A stretch of 20,493 nucleotides of DNA from NCBI GenBank assembly GCA_018062585.1, contig JAGORY010000009.1, forward strand, positions 1 through 20,493. Reading direction: 5' to 3'. Under the pieces are notes generated by a model. The model saw only the letters and a list, made by a program, of their open reading frames with translations. It did not search any database and had not been told where the DNA came from. Below are positions 6,428 to 14,352 of the stretch, piece after piece (position 1 is the stretch's first letter; every line of letters begins with the position of its first letter). Made by a program: the position numbers and the translations under genes. Source of the DNA: Candidatus Peribacteraceae bacterium. Its GTDB lineage: Bacteria; Patescibacteriota; Gracilibacteria; Peribacterales; Peribacteraceae.

Positions 6428-6775
6428 TTACTTCCGGCTACCGAAACCGAGGATGAGACCGACGACCGCAATGCCGAGGTACAGGTAGTTATTGGCCATG
6501 CTGATCGCCATGAGATCGAAGAATCCGCCTGTTGCGAAACCGACGGCAGCGACAAACCCGTACACCAGTCCGAGGAGGATTAGGTACCAACGGGCGTACA
6601 GCTGACTGCTGCCGAACGCGAAGAGACCGACGAGTCCGGACACGAGGTGAAAGACGTTGTGGACGGTGTCGACCTCAAACATCAAGAGCATACCACTCGT
6701 GAAGAATCCGGCGATGCCCGCGATTGTCAGCACGAGACCGAGGAGTCCGGTGAAGGGTTTGACGAGTGCGTTCAT
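6428..6775 (-). CDS. DUF4383-like four-helix membrane protein
   Basis: The 115-residue product has four predicted helices (about 7-29, 41-58, 61-83, 90-112). Its pattern, V-H-N-V-F-H-L-V-S-G-L-V-G-L in helix 2 after a short loop, then late glycine-rich helices and a short G-S-R-K tail, resembles DUF4383 membrane proteins. Function is unknown. ATG 6775 was chosen because the longer GTG alternative at 6820 would place the -10 box (6811-6816) inside the coding sequence. The gene follows bL28 on the same strand after 119 bases and has its own promoter. Confidence 0.75.
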   Translation of the reverse strand: MNALVKPFTGLLGLVLTIAGIAGFFTSGMLLMFEVDTVHNVFHLVSGLVGLFAFGSSQLYARWYLILLGLVYGFVAAVGFATGGFFDLMAISMANNYLYLGIAVVGLILGFGSRK

Positions 6776-6810
6776 AGAGTGAGATGAGGAGAAAAATAAG
6801 GATTTCGAGA

Positions 6811-6816
6811 ATTCTA
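6811..6816 (-). promoter_or_regulatory. extended -10 for the DUF4383-like gene
   Basis: Minus strand TGGTAGAAT (TGn plus TAGAAT). The leader is about 28 bases to ATG 6775. Confidence 0.4.
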
Positions 6817-6863
6817 CCACGCTTCAGACGTTAGCAGGGCAGAGCGTCGAATACGCCGAAATA

Positions 6864-6883
6864 GTGCCGCAGTTTTGCAACAC
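6864..6883 (-). terminator. weak candidate terminator after bL28
   Basis: Minus-strand GTGTTGCA pairs with TGCGGCAC (8 bp, two G-T pairs) around AAAC and is followed by TATTTC. The T-run is short. The hairpin starts 11 bases after the bL28 stop. Confidence 0.3.
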
Positions 6884-6894
6884 TCTGTTTTTCT

Positions 6895-7098
6895 TTAGCG
6901 ACCCTGCTGCAACTGCTTCGCGAGAGTTCTGAGGTACGACGTCGCGACCTTCATCTTCACGTATGTTCCAGTCACCGGATCGTAGACGCGCTTCTTGACG
7001 ATATTCGCCTTGAACGTGCGCCTCGTAGCGCGCAGCGAGTGGCTACGGAGGTTGCCCGTCGAGCCTTTTTTGCCGGTCATTTGACATACGCGTGCCAT
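6895..7098 (-). CDS. rpmB: 50S ribosomal protein bL28
   Basis: The 67-residue product starts M-A-R-V-C-Q-M-T-G-K-K, the classic bL28 opening, followed by G-N-L-R-S-H-S, the basic T-R-R-T-F-K-A-N segment, and a C-terminal S-Y-L-R-T-L-A-K helix. It binds 23S rRNA in the large subunit. ATG 7098 was chosen by homology. An upstream in-frame ATG 30 bases earlier would overlap the promoter. The best promoter in the window drives it, with its -10 just 11 bases before the ATG, so its mRNA is nearly leaderless. Confidence 0.95.
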   Translation of the reverse strand: MARVCQMTGKKGSTGNLRSHSLRATRRTFKANIVKKRVYDPVTGTYVKMKVATSYLRTLAKQLQQGR

Positions 7099-7109
7099 AG
7101 AGCCTGCAG

Positions 7110-7138
7110 ACTTTACAGAAATGGACACGACACGTCAA
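7110..7138 (-). promoter_or_regulatory. rpmB (bL28) promoter
   Basis: Minus strand: -35 TTGACG (7133-7138), a 17-base spacer, and -10 TAAAGT (7110-7115). The -35 overlaps the stop codon of the upstream msrB gene. Predicted transcription start is 4-5 bases before the ATG. Confidence 0.7.
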
Positions 7139-7668
7139 TCCGGAATAAACCGGAGCGCGAGGCCGTTCATGCAGTACCGAAGCCCTGTCGGTTCTGGACC
7201 GTCTTCAAAGACATGACCGAGGTGCGAACCGTTTCGTGTGAGAATTTCGGTGCGTTCGTACCCGAGAAACGAGTCGGTCTCTTCGACGAGGACATCATCA
7301 CGTATCGGTGCGTAGAAGCTCGGCCAGCCGGTACCGGAGTCAAACTTTGTTTCGGAACGAAAAAGCGGTTCGCCAGTGTCGGCGGCCACGTAGGTTCCGG
7401 CGCGATGTTCATCATTGAGCCGACTTGAGTACGGACGTTCGGTGTCGGCTTCGCGCATGATGCGATATGCCTCCGGTGAAAGCAGCTCTTTCACGTCGGC
7501 GTCGGACAGTGGTGCAATACCGCACGAACCTGGGAAGCAACCGGGTTTTTGGAGATCGCTCTTCCATGACGACACGCTTGATGCAGCCGGAGTTTCTGTG
7601 GCTGGCGAGGGGGCAGGTATGCAGCCGGCCACGATGACGATGATGCCGAGGAGCGCGAGATGACGCAT
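7135..7668 (-). CDS. msrB: peptide-methionine (R)-S-oxide reductase, lipoprotein form
   Basis: The 177-residue product reduces methionine-R-sulfoxide in proteins. A lipoprotein signal opens it (hydrophobic stretch, then V-A-G-C with C16 as lipidation site), so it probably acts outside the membrane. A Pro/Ser/Thr linker follows. The MsrB domain spans about 52-176: R-P-Y-S-S, F-D-S-G-T-G-W-P-S-F, then G-S-H-L-G-H-V-F, with catalytic C166 in R-Y-C-M-N. The four cysteines that bind structural zinc in many MsrBs are absent. C44 and C49 in the linker could serve as recycling cysteines (inference). The start coincides with the signal peptide. The electron donor is not encoded here. Confidence 0.92.
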   Translation of the reverse strand: MRHLALLGIIVIVAGCIPAPSPATETPAASSVSSWKSDLQKPGCFPGSCGIAPLSDADVKELLSPEAYRIMREADTERPYSSRLNDEHRAGTYVAADTGEPLFRSETKFDSGTGWPSFYAPIRDDVLVEETDSFLGYERTEILTRNGSHLGHVFEDGPEPTGLRYCMNGLALRFIPD

Positions 7669-7691
7669 AAGCGAGAGGGAAGTACTGGCAA

Positions 7692-7699
7692 AATATACT
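7692..7699. promoter_or_regulatory. overlapping divergent -10 boxes (msrB and M50 gene)
   Basis: The 8-bp AATATACT reads TATACT on the plus strand (7694-7699, towards the M50 gene) and TATATT on the minus strand (7692-7697, towards msrB). The two promoters could not be occupied at once. Leaders would be about 16-19 bases. No good -35 on either side. Confidence 0.4.
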
Positions 7700-7724
7700 C
7701 CGCAATCGTACCCTTCATGACGTC

Positions 7725-8396
7725 ATGAGCGAACTCTTCAGCCCTCCGTTCATCATCGCCATTCTCATCGCGCTCACCGTGCACGAATGGGCGCATGCAT
7801 TCGTGGCCGACCGCCTCGGTGACCCGACACCCAGAAGTGAAGGACGGCTGACACTCAATCCCATCGCTCACTTGGATCCGATCGGAACGATCATGTTCTT
7901 TCTCGTCCATTTCGGCTGGGGCAAGCCAGTTCCGATTGATCCGCGTTACTTCCGTCACATCAAGAGGGATACCGCTCTCGTTGCCATCGCGGGGCCCGTC
8001 AGCAATCTCATTCTCGCGTTCGTCTCGTTCTTCCTCCTCGTAACATTCGCGCCGCAGGTTCTGCACGTCAGTTCTTCAGAGCAGCTCATGGCGACGGTCG
8101 GCTTCGGTGCCAAATTTCAGGCGTTTGCGTCGCAGGTCCTCGCGAATTCGCTCTTCATCAATCTCGGGCTCATGGCGTTCAACCTGCTTCCGATCGCTCC
8201 GCTCGACGGCTCCAAGATCGTGCAAGCATTCATCCCGCCGCGGTACGAGTATTCGTTCGAACAGTACATGGAAAAGGGGCCATACATCCTCATCGGCATC
8301 CTGCTCGTCGAACGCCTGCTCAATATTCCGATTCTTCTGACGTGGATCACGGTGATCGTCGATGCGGTGCTTGGGGTGATGACGGCGTTTCTTTGA
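7725..8396 (+). CDS. M50 family (site-2 protease-like) membrane metallopeptidase
   Basis: The 223-residue product is a compact intramembrane zinc protease of the RseP/SpoIVFB superfamily, in the short form without a PDZ domain. Helix 1 holds the zinc-binding H20-E-W-A-H24 motif. N-P-I-A-H-L-D-P-I-G-T follows near 45-56. The third ligand is D161 in L-L-P-I-A-P-L-D-G. Five to six helices are predicted. ATG 7725 was chosen; ATG 7717 is followed at once by a stop. Substrates are unknown. In CPR genomes these short M50 proteins are common singletons (recalled, not checked). It diverges from msrB and converges on tRNA-Thr. Confidence 0.92.
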   Translation: MSELFSPPFIIAILIALTVHEWAHAFVADRLGDPTPRSEGRLTLNPIAHLDPIGTIMFFLVHFGWGKPVPIDPRYFRHIKRDTALVAIAGPVSNLILAFVSFFLLVTFAPQVLHVSSSEQLMATVGFGAKFQAFASQVLANSLFINLGLMAFNLLPIAPLDGSKIVQAFIPPRYEYSFEQYMEKGPYILIGILLVERLLNIPILLTWITVIVDAVLGVMTAFL

Positions 8397-8410
8397 GATG
8401 TCATAAAAAA

Positions 8411-8485
<75 letters not shown>

Positions 8486-8545
8486 TTGGATACGATAAGG
8501 AACGCGTTTACAGCCAACGGATTTTGGTTGCTGAGGCCGTAAAAG

Positions 8546-8953
8546 TCAATTCTCGAGGCTCACGGTCTGGAGCCATGACTGGGGAGCCTCCTTGTTGGCG
8601 GTGCGGAGCGTATTCAGGAGTGTGTGGAGTCCGAGGAGTGCACACTTGAATCTGCGTGGGCCGACCGGAACGCCGAGGAGTGCGTAGACATGATCCGACT
8701 TCATCGCTTCGGCGTCTATCACGTTCATCCCGATGAGTTCTTCTGAGAGCAGCGACATCGCGGCCTGACTGATGGCGCAGCCTTCGCCCCGCCACTTCAG
8801 ATCCTTGATGACGCCGTCGTCGATCATGAGGTCGATTGTGAGGTCGTCGCCGCAGGAAATATTTTCTTCGCGGTGCGAAACGGCGCGCGAAATGCCGCCC
8901 GTGTTCCGCGGGTGCTTGTAGTGGTCGAGGATGTTATCGGCGTAGAGATCCAC
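8546..8953 (-). CDS. sufU: SufU/IscU-like iron-sulfur scaffold or sulfur-transfer protein
   Basis: The 135-residue product works with the cysteine desulfurase SufS encoded just upstream. It has the three conserved cysteines: C34 in S-C-G-D (with D36), C59 in G-C-A-I-S, and C104 in R-F-K-C-A. The opening, L-Y-A-D-N-I-L-D-H-Y-K-H-P-R-N-T-G, is typical. In Bacillus SufU about 62 residues separate the second and third cysteines, because of a family-specific insert. Here it is 45, close to IscU, yet P-x-R-x-K-C-A matches SufU. The start is GTG 8953, with no nearby ATG and no Shine-Dalgarno. A 45-base gap holding a heptamer repeat separates it from sufS. Confidence 0.92.
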   Translation of the reverse strand: MDLYADNILDHYKHPRNTGGISRAVSHREENISCGDDLTIDLMIDDGVIKDLKWRGEGCAISQAAMSLLSEELIGMNVIDAEAMKSDHVYALLGVPVGPRRFKCALLGLHTLLNTLRTANKEAPQSWLQTVSLEN

Positions 8954-8954
8954 A

Positions 8955-8989
8955 GAAATGAAGAATTAAAAATGAAAAGTGAAAAATGA
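8955..8989. repeat. degenerate 7-bp tandem repeat (AAAATGA type)
   Basis: Five consecutive 7-mers on the plus strand: GAAATGA, AGAATTA, AAAATGA, AAAGTGA, AAAATGA. The array fills most of the sufS-sufU gap and ends one base before the sufU GTG start. The same unit appears twice at 18747-18760. Confidence 0.7.
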
Positions 8990-8998
8990 AAGAGGAGA

Positions 8999-10225
8999 TT
9001 ATTTTTTGAGAAGGTTGATTGCCGTAAATAGTGCTTGGAGGAATCGGTCGATCTCTTCTTTCGTATTGTAAGCAGCGACGGAGAGCCGAGTGGAGGCGGG
9101 GATGCCAAGGAGCATGTGCAGCGGCTGTGTGCAGTGGTGGCCCGCGCGGAGGCACACGCCTTCTTTTCCGAGAACATCGGTGAGGTCGTGCGGATGAATG
9201 CCGTCGATGACGAAGCTGATGCAACCTACTCGCTTCGTGCTATCAGTCGGACCAAGAATTAGGAGACCTTGGATTTTTTGCAGTTCCGTCATTGCGTACG
9301 ATACGAGAGACGCTTCATGATTCTTGATATTTTCCATCCCAAGATCCGTTATCCACGTGAGAGCGGCGGCGAGTCCGGCGGCATCCGCGGCAGCGACGGT
9401 ACCGGCTTCGAATTTTCGCGGTAACTCCGCAGGCGTGAAGTTGCTTGTGCTCACAGTCTGGATCATGTCGCCGCCGCCGAGGAATGGAGGCATCTTTTCT
9501 AAAAGTTCTGTCTTCCCGAATAACACTCCGATGCCGGTGGGCCCATACGTTTTGTGGCCTGAGAAAGCCATAAAATCACAGTCCAGTTTTTGTTGATCTA
9601 TGACCTCATGCGCTGCCAGTTGTGACGCATCGATGCAGACGGCGCCGCCGTGTGCATGCGCGAGATCGATGATTTTTTCGAGCGGCTGGAGCGTGCCGAG
9701 GACATTGCTGAGTCCGGACACTGCGACCAGTTTCGTTGTGCCTTTGGTCAGCACTTTTTCGGTTGCAGTGAGATCGATGAATCCGTCATCCGTGATCGGA
9801 AGCCAGTCGAGGATGATGCCGGTGCGCTCAGCGAGCTGCATCCACGGCACGATATTGCTGTGATGTTCGAGTATCGAGAGTGCGATACGGTCGCCTTTCT
9901 GAAGTGTCTCGCCGAAACTGCGCGCAACGAGGTTGATGGCCTCCGTCGCGTTCTTCGTGAAGATGATCTCGTGCGCGTGCTTCGCGTTCAGGAATGTTTG
10001 CACGGTTTTCCGGGCTGCATCGTGCGAGAGAGTTGCCTCTTCCGCGAGCGCATGGACCCCGCGGTTCACGTTGGCGTTCTTCGTCGCATAAAAATCCGAG
10101 ACGGCATCAAGAACGCACTGCGGCTTCTGGCTCGTAGCGGCACTGTCCAGATAGCACAGCGTCTTCCCCCCAATCTTTTTCTGGAGGATCGGAAACTGCC
10201 GACGGACGGCGGAGGTGTCCAACAT
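8999..10225 (-). CDS. sufS: SufS-type cysteine desulfurase
   Basis: The 408-residue PLP enzyme removes sulfur from cysteine and passes it as persulfide to SufU. PLP lysine K225 lies in F-S-G-H-K-T-Y-G-P-T-G. The persulfide cysteine is C365 in R-A-G-H-H-C-T-Q-P. Both positions agree with E. coli SufS (K226, C364). Other family motifs are Y-L-D-S-A-A-T-S-Q-K-P near 25-35 and R-G-V-H near 55. ATG 10225 starts the family-typical M-L-D-T-S-A-V-R-R-Q-F-P. A GTG 219 bases further up would run through the divergent promoter region and was rejected. TATACT lies 9 bases before the ATG. No SufBCD genes are in the window. Confidence 0.96.
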   Translation of the reverse strand: MLDTSAVRRQFPILQKKIGGKTLCYLDSAATSQKPQCVLDAVSDFYATKNANVNRGVHALAEEATLSHDAARKTVQTFLNAKHAHEIIFTKNATEAINLVARSFGETLQKGDRIALSILEHHSNIVPWMQLAERTGIILDWLPITDDGFIDLTATEKVLTKGTTKLVAVSGLSNVLGTLQPLEKIIDLAHAHGGAVCIDASQLAAHEVIDQQKLDCDFMAFSGHKTYGPTGIGVLFGKTELLEKMPPFLGGGDMIQTVSTSNFTPAELPRKFEAGTVAAADAAGLAAALTWITDLGMENIKNHEASLVSYAMTELQKIQGLLILGPTDSTKRVGCISFVIDGIHPHDLTDVLGKEGVCLRAGHHCTQPLHMLLGIPASTRLSVAAYNTKEEIDRFLQALFTAINLLKK

Positions 10226-10234
10226 GGAGAGGAG

Positions 10235-10240
10235 AGTATA
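10235..10240 (-). promoter_or_regulatory. sufS -10 box
   Basis: TATACT on the minus strand, 9 bases before ATG 10225. Predicted leader of 2-3 bases. No clear -35. Confidence 0.45.
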
Positions 10241-10300
10241 CAGGAGCCCTGACCGAAGGTTTGCCAGCAATTTTGCATCGTTGCGGCAGCTGTTTTCCTG

Positions 10301-10306
10301 TAGTAT
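10301..10306 (+). promoter_or_regulatory. -10 box for the glycan operon
   Basis: TAGTAT on the plus strand, 7 bases before ATG 10314, so the transcript would start at the ATG. No convincing -35. Diverges from the sufS promoter 60 bases away. Confidence 0.35.
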
Positions 10307-10313
10307 TTGGCCC

Positions 10314-13300
10314 ATGACACAACGCACCATCGTGATCCTCAGTTTTGTTTTATTCGTTTGTACCGCCCTATTCGGCGGTTTCAGCCTCATCGTGTACCTC
10401 GGCATGCCGATACACCAATTGGTGTACTCCACAGCGCAGGACATCCAGAACTACGATCTTGCATGTGGCTCGGCCGCGACGACCGGTGTGTATCTCTGTC
10501 GCGGAGCGACCGTTCTCTTGCCGTTTCTCGGTTCTCTACTCCAGATGGCGAGTCCGTTCTTCACGTACATCATTCTCTCGCTTCTTATTGTCGGGGGCAT
10601 CCTTGCCTATGCCGGATACAAAACGGGGCGCTTTGAGCACATGTTCCGGACCAATGTGTTCATGATCGCACTACTCAGTATTGGCGCGGTGTGGCTCCTT
10701 GGTACGACTTTCGCCATCGGAACGACGTACAATATGAAGACACCCCAAGAGGCGATGATCATGAGCCTTCATGGGGAAAGAGTGCTGCCGCCTTTCCGAC
10801 GATTTTTCGAGCCTATCCCACAAGTGTATAGCGGAGCGGGGGAGCAGGCACTCGCCGAACTTCAGGCCAACTACCAGTTCCTCCTGTCGCGCGGATGCCT
10901 TAAGGACACCGGTGCTCAGACTCAAAACGGCGCGAAGCTCTACGACCTCAGGCTGTGGTGCATGCAGATGAGCTTCTTTGACCGCGCTGGAACACAGGTG
11001 CTCATGGTGGCTCTTTTCCTCTTCAACTTGCTGATTCTGGGCCGCTTACTCATCACGAAAGTCGTGGGATACAAGACCGAGAACACGCTGCTTCTGGCGT
11101 GCTTCTCGCTTGGCGTCGGTGCACTTGCGCTTGTCGCCGTCCTGTACAGCCTCAGTCTCGTCGCATTGCTTCAACCGCTTCCGATACGGCTGATATTCTT
11201 CGGTCTGCCGATCCTGCTGTTCCCGCAGAGCAGGTGGTGGATCAAGAAAATGATGGAGAAGAACATCGATGTCACCGTCTCCCTCAAGAGCTGGCATCTA
11301 TTCCTAGCGTGGCTTCTCATTTCGTATGTCGCCTTGAACTTCTTCAACGTCGTCCGGCCTTTCCCGATCGGATGGGATGACCTTGGAAGCTACTTAAACC
11401 GTCCGAGGTTGCTCGCGAGCTACGGATACTTCATCCCGTCGATGTCGCAATTCCAGTGGGAATATCTGACGTCGATCGGATTCCTGCTCTTTGGGTACGA
11501 CAGTTGGATCGGTTCAACGTTTGCGATGCAGATAAACTGGGCTGCTGGCATGATTTCGGTTCTCGTCGTCTACGCATTCGGACGACGGATGTTCGGCCGT
11601 GGGCGCGGATTTCTTGCCGCGATGCTCTACTACTTCCTGCCGATGACGGGACACTTCTCGTTTGCGGACATGAAGATTGATAACGCATCTTTCTTCACAA
11701 CAGCGCTCGGCATTTTGGGAGTCTTCGCATTCCTTTTCCCAGCGAAAGATATCGATGAATCTGCAGAACCACGAGACCCGAAGTTGCTGGTACTCGCCGG
11801 ACTCATGCTCGGCTTCAGCTTCGCGATCAAGCCTACGGCCATCCTCGGTATCATCATGGCCCTGAGTGTCCTCATCGGCGCGATCACCGGTCCACTAGGC
11901 CTAACGGGAGCCGTTATTGCAGGCTTCGGGCTCCTTCAGAAATTCGGTGCCGTCAACATGACTGAAGTCTTCAAGCGCGCACTGCTTCCGTCGGGAGTCC
12001 CATCCACGTTGCTCGGCATAGCGGCACTCGTGATCGGTATTGGACTCATCGCGTACGCGATCTACAAAAATCGTCTGCCCCTCAAGCCGTTTTTGGTCTC
12101 CGTCGGATGTCTCGCGCTTGGCATGGGTGTCTCGGTTGCGCCGTGGATGCTCAACAATATGGCGATTGCTCTCGGTCACAACCTCACGGGTTACATCACT
12201 GCTGAGGACAAAGCTGCTTATAGTGCCGCCGCGGAAAAGAGCCCGACGGCGGGTGTGCACGTGGGAACCCTCCTCACCGCCAATGACACCACCGGTCCGC
12301 AGATTTTCTACGTCCAGCAAGAAGACGTCGCAGTGATGGGGCTCCCCAAAACTGTGCCCGTTCGATATTTACCTCCCGAACTCAAGGTCGATCCTCAGCA
12401 TGCGGCCTGCAAATCCTCCGCACGTGTCGAAGAATTGGATCGGTACTGGGGCTTTGGTAACGGCCCGTGGCACTACCTCGGACTCGCGTGGAGGCAGGTC
12501 ATGAACAGTGACTCGTTTGGGTACTACGTCACGCTCATGCCGGCTTTGCTCCTCTTCCCATTCCTGCTCCTGCTGCCGTTCTTCTGGTCCAAGGAAGGAA
12601 AGTGGCTTCGTCTTCTCTTCGTGGGAACGTCCGTATTCTTCGCGCAGTGGTCGCTCGCGGCTAATGGTGTGCCTTGGTACGGCATCGGTATGTTCCTCGG
12701 ATTCGCAATCGGGCTGGAAGCATTCATAGCGCATGCACCCGACAAGCCCAATAGGGCGCTCTTCGCGTTCTTCATCACGATGAGCATTCTCATCTGTCTC
12801 GTGAACCGTCTCTGGCAGTTCGATTCGCAGAAGAACCTGTTCGAATATCCGCTCGGCAAGATCACGGCGTCAGCACTCCGTGAGGTCACCATCCCGCAGT
12901 ACGACGACATCCGCGAAAGCGTCGTCAGTCGTCATGAGACGATGCCGGAGACGCCGTACACGTATCGCATCGGTACGTTCATCTCGTACTTCATTCCGAG
13001 GAACCGCGAAATCTTCCCGATGGCTGACCATCAAATGAACTTCTTCAACTGTATTAACCAAGAGCGCGACCATCAGATGACGCTCCGACGCCTCAAGGCA
13101 CTCGGATTTAACAGCATTATCTTCGATACGAATACGCACACGATCGAGAAGGATCCGAACGGTTCGCTCCATCAGAAGGTGCAGCGCTTCCTTGATTTCG
13201 CCAACGATCCGGCCATCAATCTCCAGATTCCGGTGAATGATCCGGGTAATGGCATCGCGTACCTACTTCTGCCGGACTCGGTCGGAAGCGGTAGCGTCAT

Positions 13301-13319
13301 CATGGCTCCGCAGCAATGA
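10314..13319 (+). CDS. large GT-C-like polytopic membrane protein, first gene of glycan operon
   Basis: The 1001-residue product has roughly 18-20 membrane helices and a soluble C-terminal part (about 865-1001). Residues 340-560 look like a GT-C glycosyltransferase core: a loop with G-W-D-D (D355, D356) after a helix, then F-A-D-M-K-I-D-N (D452, D456), the place where related enzymes keep carrier- or acceptor-facing acidic residues. About 320 residues of helices and loops precede this core, which is unusual for the family. ATG 10314 was chosen because the frame upstream runs back through the sufS start region. The stop overlaps the next ATG (ATGA), implying coupled translation. A polyprenyl-phosphate-sugar donor is likely by family, but substrate and role are unproven. 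It could instead be a flippase- or polymerase-like protein. Confidence 0.75.
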   Translation: MTQRTIVILSFVLFVCTALFGGFSLIVYLGMPIHQLVYSTAQDIQNYDLACGSAATTGVYLCRGATVLLPFLGSLLQMASPFFTYIILSLLIVGGILAYAGYKTGRFEHMFRTNVFMIALLSIGAVWLLGTTFAIGTTYNMKTPQEAMIMSLHGERVLPPFRRFFEPIPQVYSGAGEQALAELQANYQFLLSRGCLKDTGAQTQNGAKLYDLRLWCMQMSFFDRAGTQVLMVALFLFNLLILGRLLITKVVGYKTENTLLLACFSLGVGALALVAVLYSLSLVALLQPLPIRLIFFGLPILLFPQSRWWIKKMMEKNIDVTVSLKSWHLFLAWLLISYVALNFFNVVRPFPIGWDDLGSYLNRPRLLASYGYFIPSMSQFQWEYLTSIGFLLFGYDSWIGSTFAMQINWAAGMISVLVVYAFGRRMFGRGRGFLAAMLYYFLPMTGHFSFADMKIDNASFFTTALGILGVFAFLFPAKDIDESAEPRDPKLLVLAGLMLGFSFAIKPTAILGIIMALSVLIGAITGPLGLTGAVIAGFGLLQKFGAVNMTEVFKRALLPSGVPSTLLGIAALVIGIGLIAYAIYKNRLPLKPFLVSVGCLALGMGVSVAPWMLNNMAIALGHNLTGYITAEDKAAYSAAAEKSPTAGVHVGTLLTANDTTGPQIFYVQQEDVAVMGLPKTVPVRYLPPELKVDPQHAACKSSARVEELDRYWGFGNGPWHYLGLAWRQVMNSDSFGYYVTLMPALLLFPFLLLLPFFWSKEGKWLRLLFVGTSVFFAQWSLAANGVPWYGIGMFLGFAIGLEAFIAHAPDKPNRALFAFFITMSILICLVNRLWQFDSQKNLFEYPLGKITASALREVTIPQYDDIRESVVSRHETMPETPYTYRIGTFISYFIPRNREIFPMADHQMNFFNCINQERDHQMTLRRLKALGFNSIIFDTNTHTIEKDPNGSLHQKVQRFLDFANDPAINLQIPVNDPGNGIAYLLLPDSVGSGSVIMAPQQ

Positions 13320-13984
13320 GGATCGCCGCGGTCATACCGGCCTACAATGAAGCCACGCGCATCGCCGCAGTGGTCCGTGAGGCCGCGAAGTACGTCGAAA
13401 AGGTGATCGTCGTGGTCGACGGCTCGACGGATGATACCGAGAATGTTGCACGCAGCACTGGTGCTATCGTTCTTGTGCATTCCGAAAACTGCGGTGCGGG
13501 TGCGGCTACGATGACAGGACTCGATGCCGCACGCAGACTTGGTTACGACGTGGCAGTCACGCTTGATGCCGACGGTCAGCATTCGACAGCGGATATTCCG
13601 AGGCTTGTGGAAACACTGAAGAACAACGGCGCTGACCTCGTCATCGCCAACCGTTTCGGCCGCAAGAACACCATTCCGTTCGTTCGCAGAGTCGCGAATA
13701 CGATCGGTAATCTCATCACATTCTTCGTGACGGGCATTTACCTTCCGGACACACAGTGCGGCTTCAAGGCGTTCGGGCCGAAGGCACTTGCGGAGATCCA
13801 GCTCAAGATGTCTGGGTTCGAATTTTGTACCGAAGTCATCCGAGAAGCGGCGACTCACCACTGGAAGATCGTTTCCATCCCCTCAAAAGTGGTATATTCC
13901 GAGTACACGCTGGCCAAAGGCCAGTCATTCGCCAGCGGCATCCGTACTGCCGCCAAAATCCTGCTTCGTACCTTCCTCCGATGA
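13316..13984 (+). CDS. GT2 family glycosyltransferase, DPM1-like
   Basis: The 222-residue protein belongs to the dolichyl/polyprenyl-phosphate mannosyl- or glucosyltransferase group, which loads a nucleotide-sugar onto a lipid phosphate at the cytoplasmic face. It shows I-P-A-Y-N-E (7-12), V-V-D-G-S-T-D-D-T (33-41), the metal-binding D-A-D-G-Q-H (84-89), and C-G-F-K-A-F followed by G-F-E-F-C-T-E. It lacks C-terminal membrane helices, as in soluble DPM1. Start and stop overlap both neighbours by 4 bases (ATGA). Followed by DUF2304, a common pairing. It probably makes the lipid-linked donor used by the preceding GT-C protein (inference). Confidence 0.93.
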   Translation: MRIAAVIPAYNEATRIAAVVREAAKYVEKVIVVVDGSTDDTENVARSTGAIVLVHSENCGAGAATMTGLDAARRLGYDVAVTLDADGQHSTADIPRLVETLKNNGADLVIANRFGRKNTIPFVRRVANTIGNLITFFVTGIYLPDTQCGFKAFGPKALAEIQLKMSGFEFCTEVIREAATHHWKIVSIPSKVVYSEYTLAKGQSFASGIRTAAKILLRTFLR

Positions 13985-14352
13985 TCCAGCTCGATTACAC
14001 CCCCTATCAGGTCGCTGTACCGCTCTTCAGTCTTCTGATGATCGCGTATGCGTGGAACCTCGTTGTGAGGCACAAGAAGACGATTTGGGAAGGCGGACTG
14101 TGGACTGTGTTCTGGTCGGCGATCGCGTATATTTCCATCGAGCCGAGTAGCCTTCAGTATCTGAGTGTTATCACCGGTATCAAAAAGAACGAGAATGCGG
14201 CAACGATCACCGCGATCGGTGTGCTGTTCTTCGTCGTGTTCTACATGATTATCCGCCTTGAGGAATTGGAGCAGCGTCTCACGAAGATTGTCCGCGACCG
14301 AGCTCTGGCTGATGCGGGAATCCCTGATACTACGCAAGAAAAAGTACGGTAG
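13981..14352 (+). CDS. DUF2304 family membrane protein
   Basis: The 123-residue product has three predicted helices (about 10-30, 38-54, 74-93) and a cytoplasmic tail with R-L-E-E-L-E-Q-R, a short coiled-coil-like segment. Small DUF2304 proteins often sit directly after a DPM1-like GT2 and may anchor or assist it; the biochemical role is not established. The ATG overlaps the GT2 stop (ATGA). Its stop codon lies inside the first 9-bp repeat array. Confidence 0.85.
   Translation: MIQLDYTPYQVAVPLFSLLMIAYAWNLVVRHKKTIWEGGLWTVFWSAIAYISIEPSSLQYLSVITGIKKNENAATITAIGVLFFVVFYMIIRLEELEQRLTKIVRDRALADAGIPDTTQEKVR

Noticed and set aside
6428..6820. GTG start at 6820 for the DUF4383-like gene
   Set aside because: The codons would consist of the extended -10 element itself; ATG 6775 starts the membrane domain.
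8955..8989. Short tandem units as a CRISPR array
   Set aside because: Seven-base units without spacers; no cas genes in the window.
9650..10252. 200-codon plus-strand open frame
   Set aside because: Antisense to sufS; no domain seen.
10226..10444. 73-residue extension of SufS
   Set aside because: It runs into the divergent glycan operon and promoter; the family start is at 10225.
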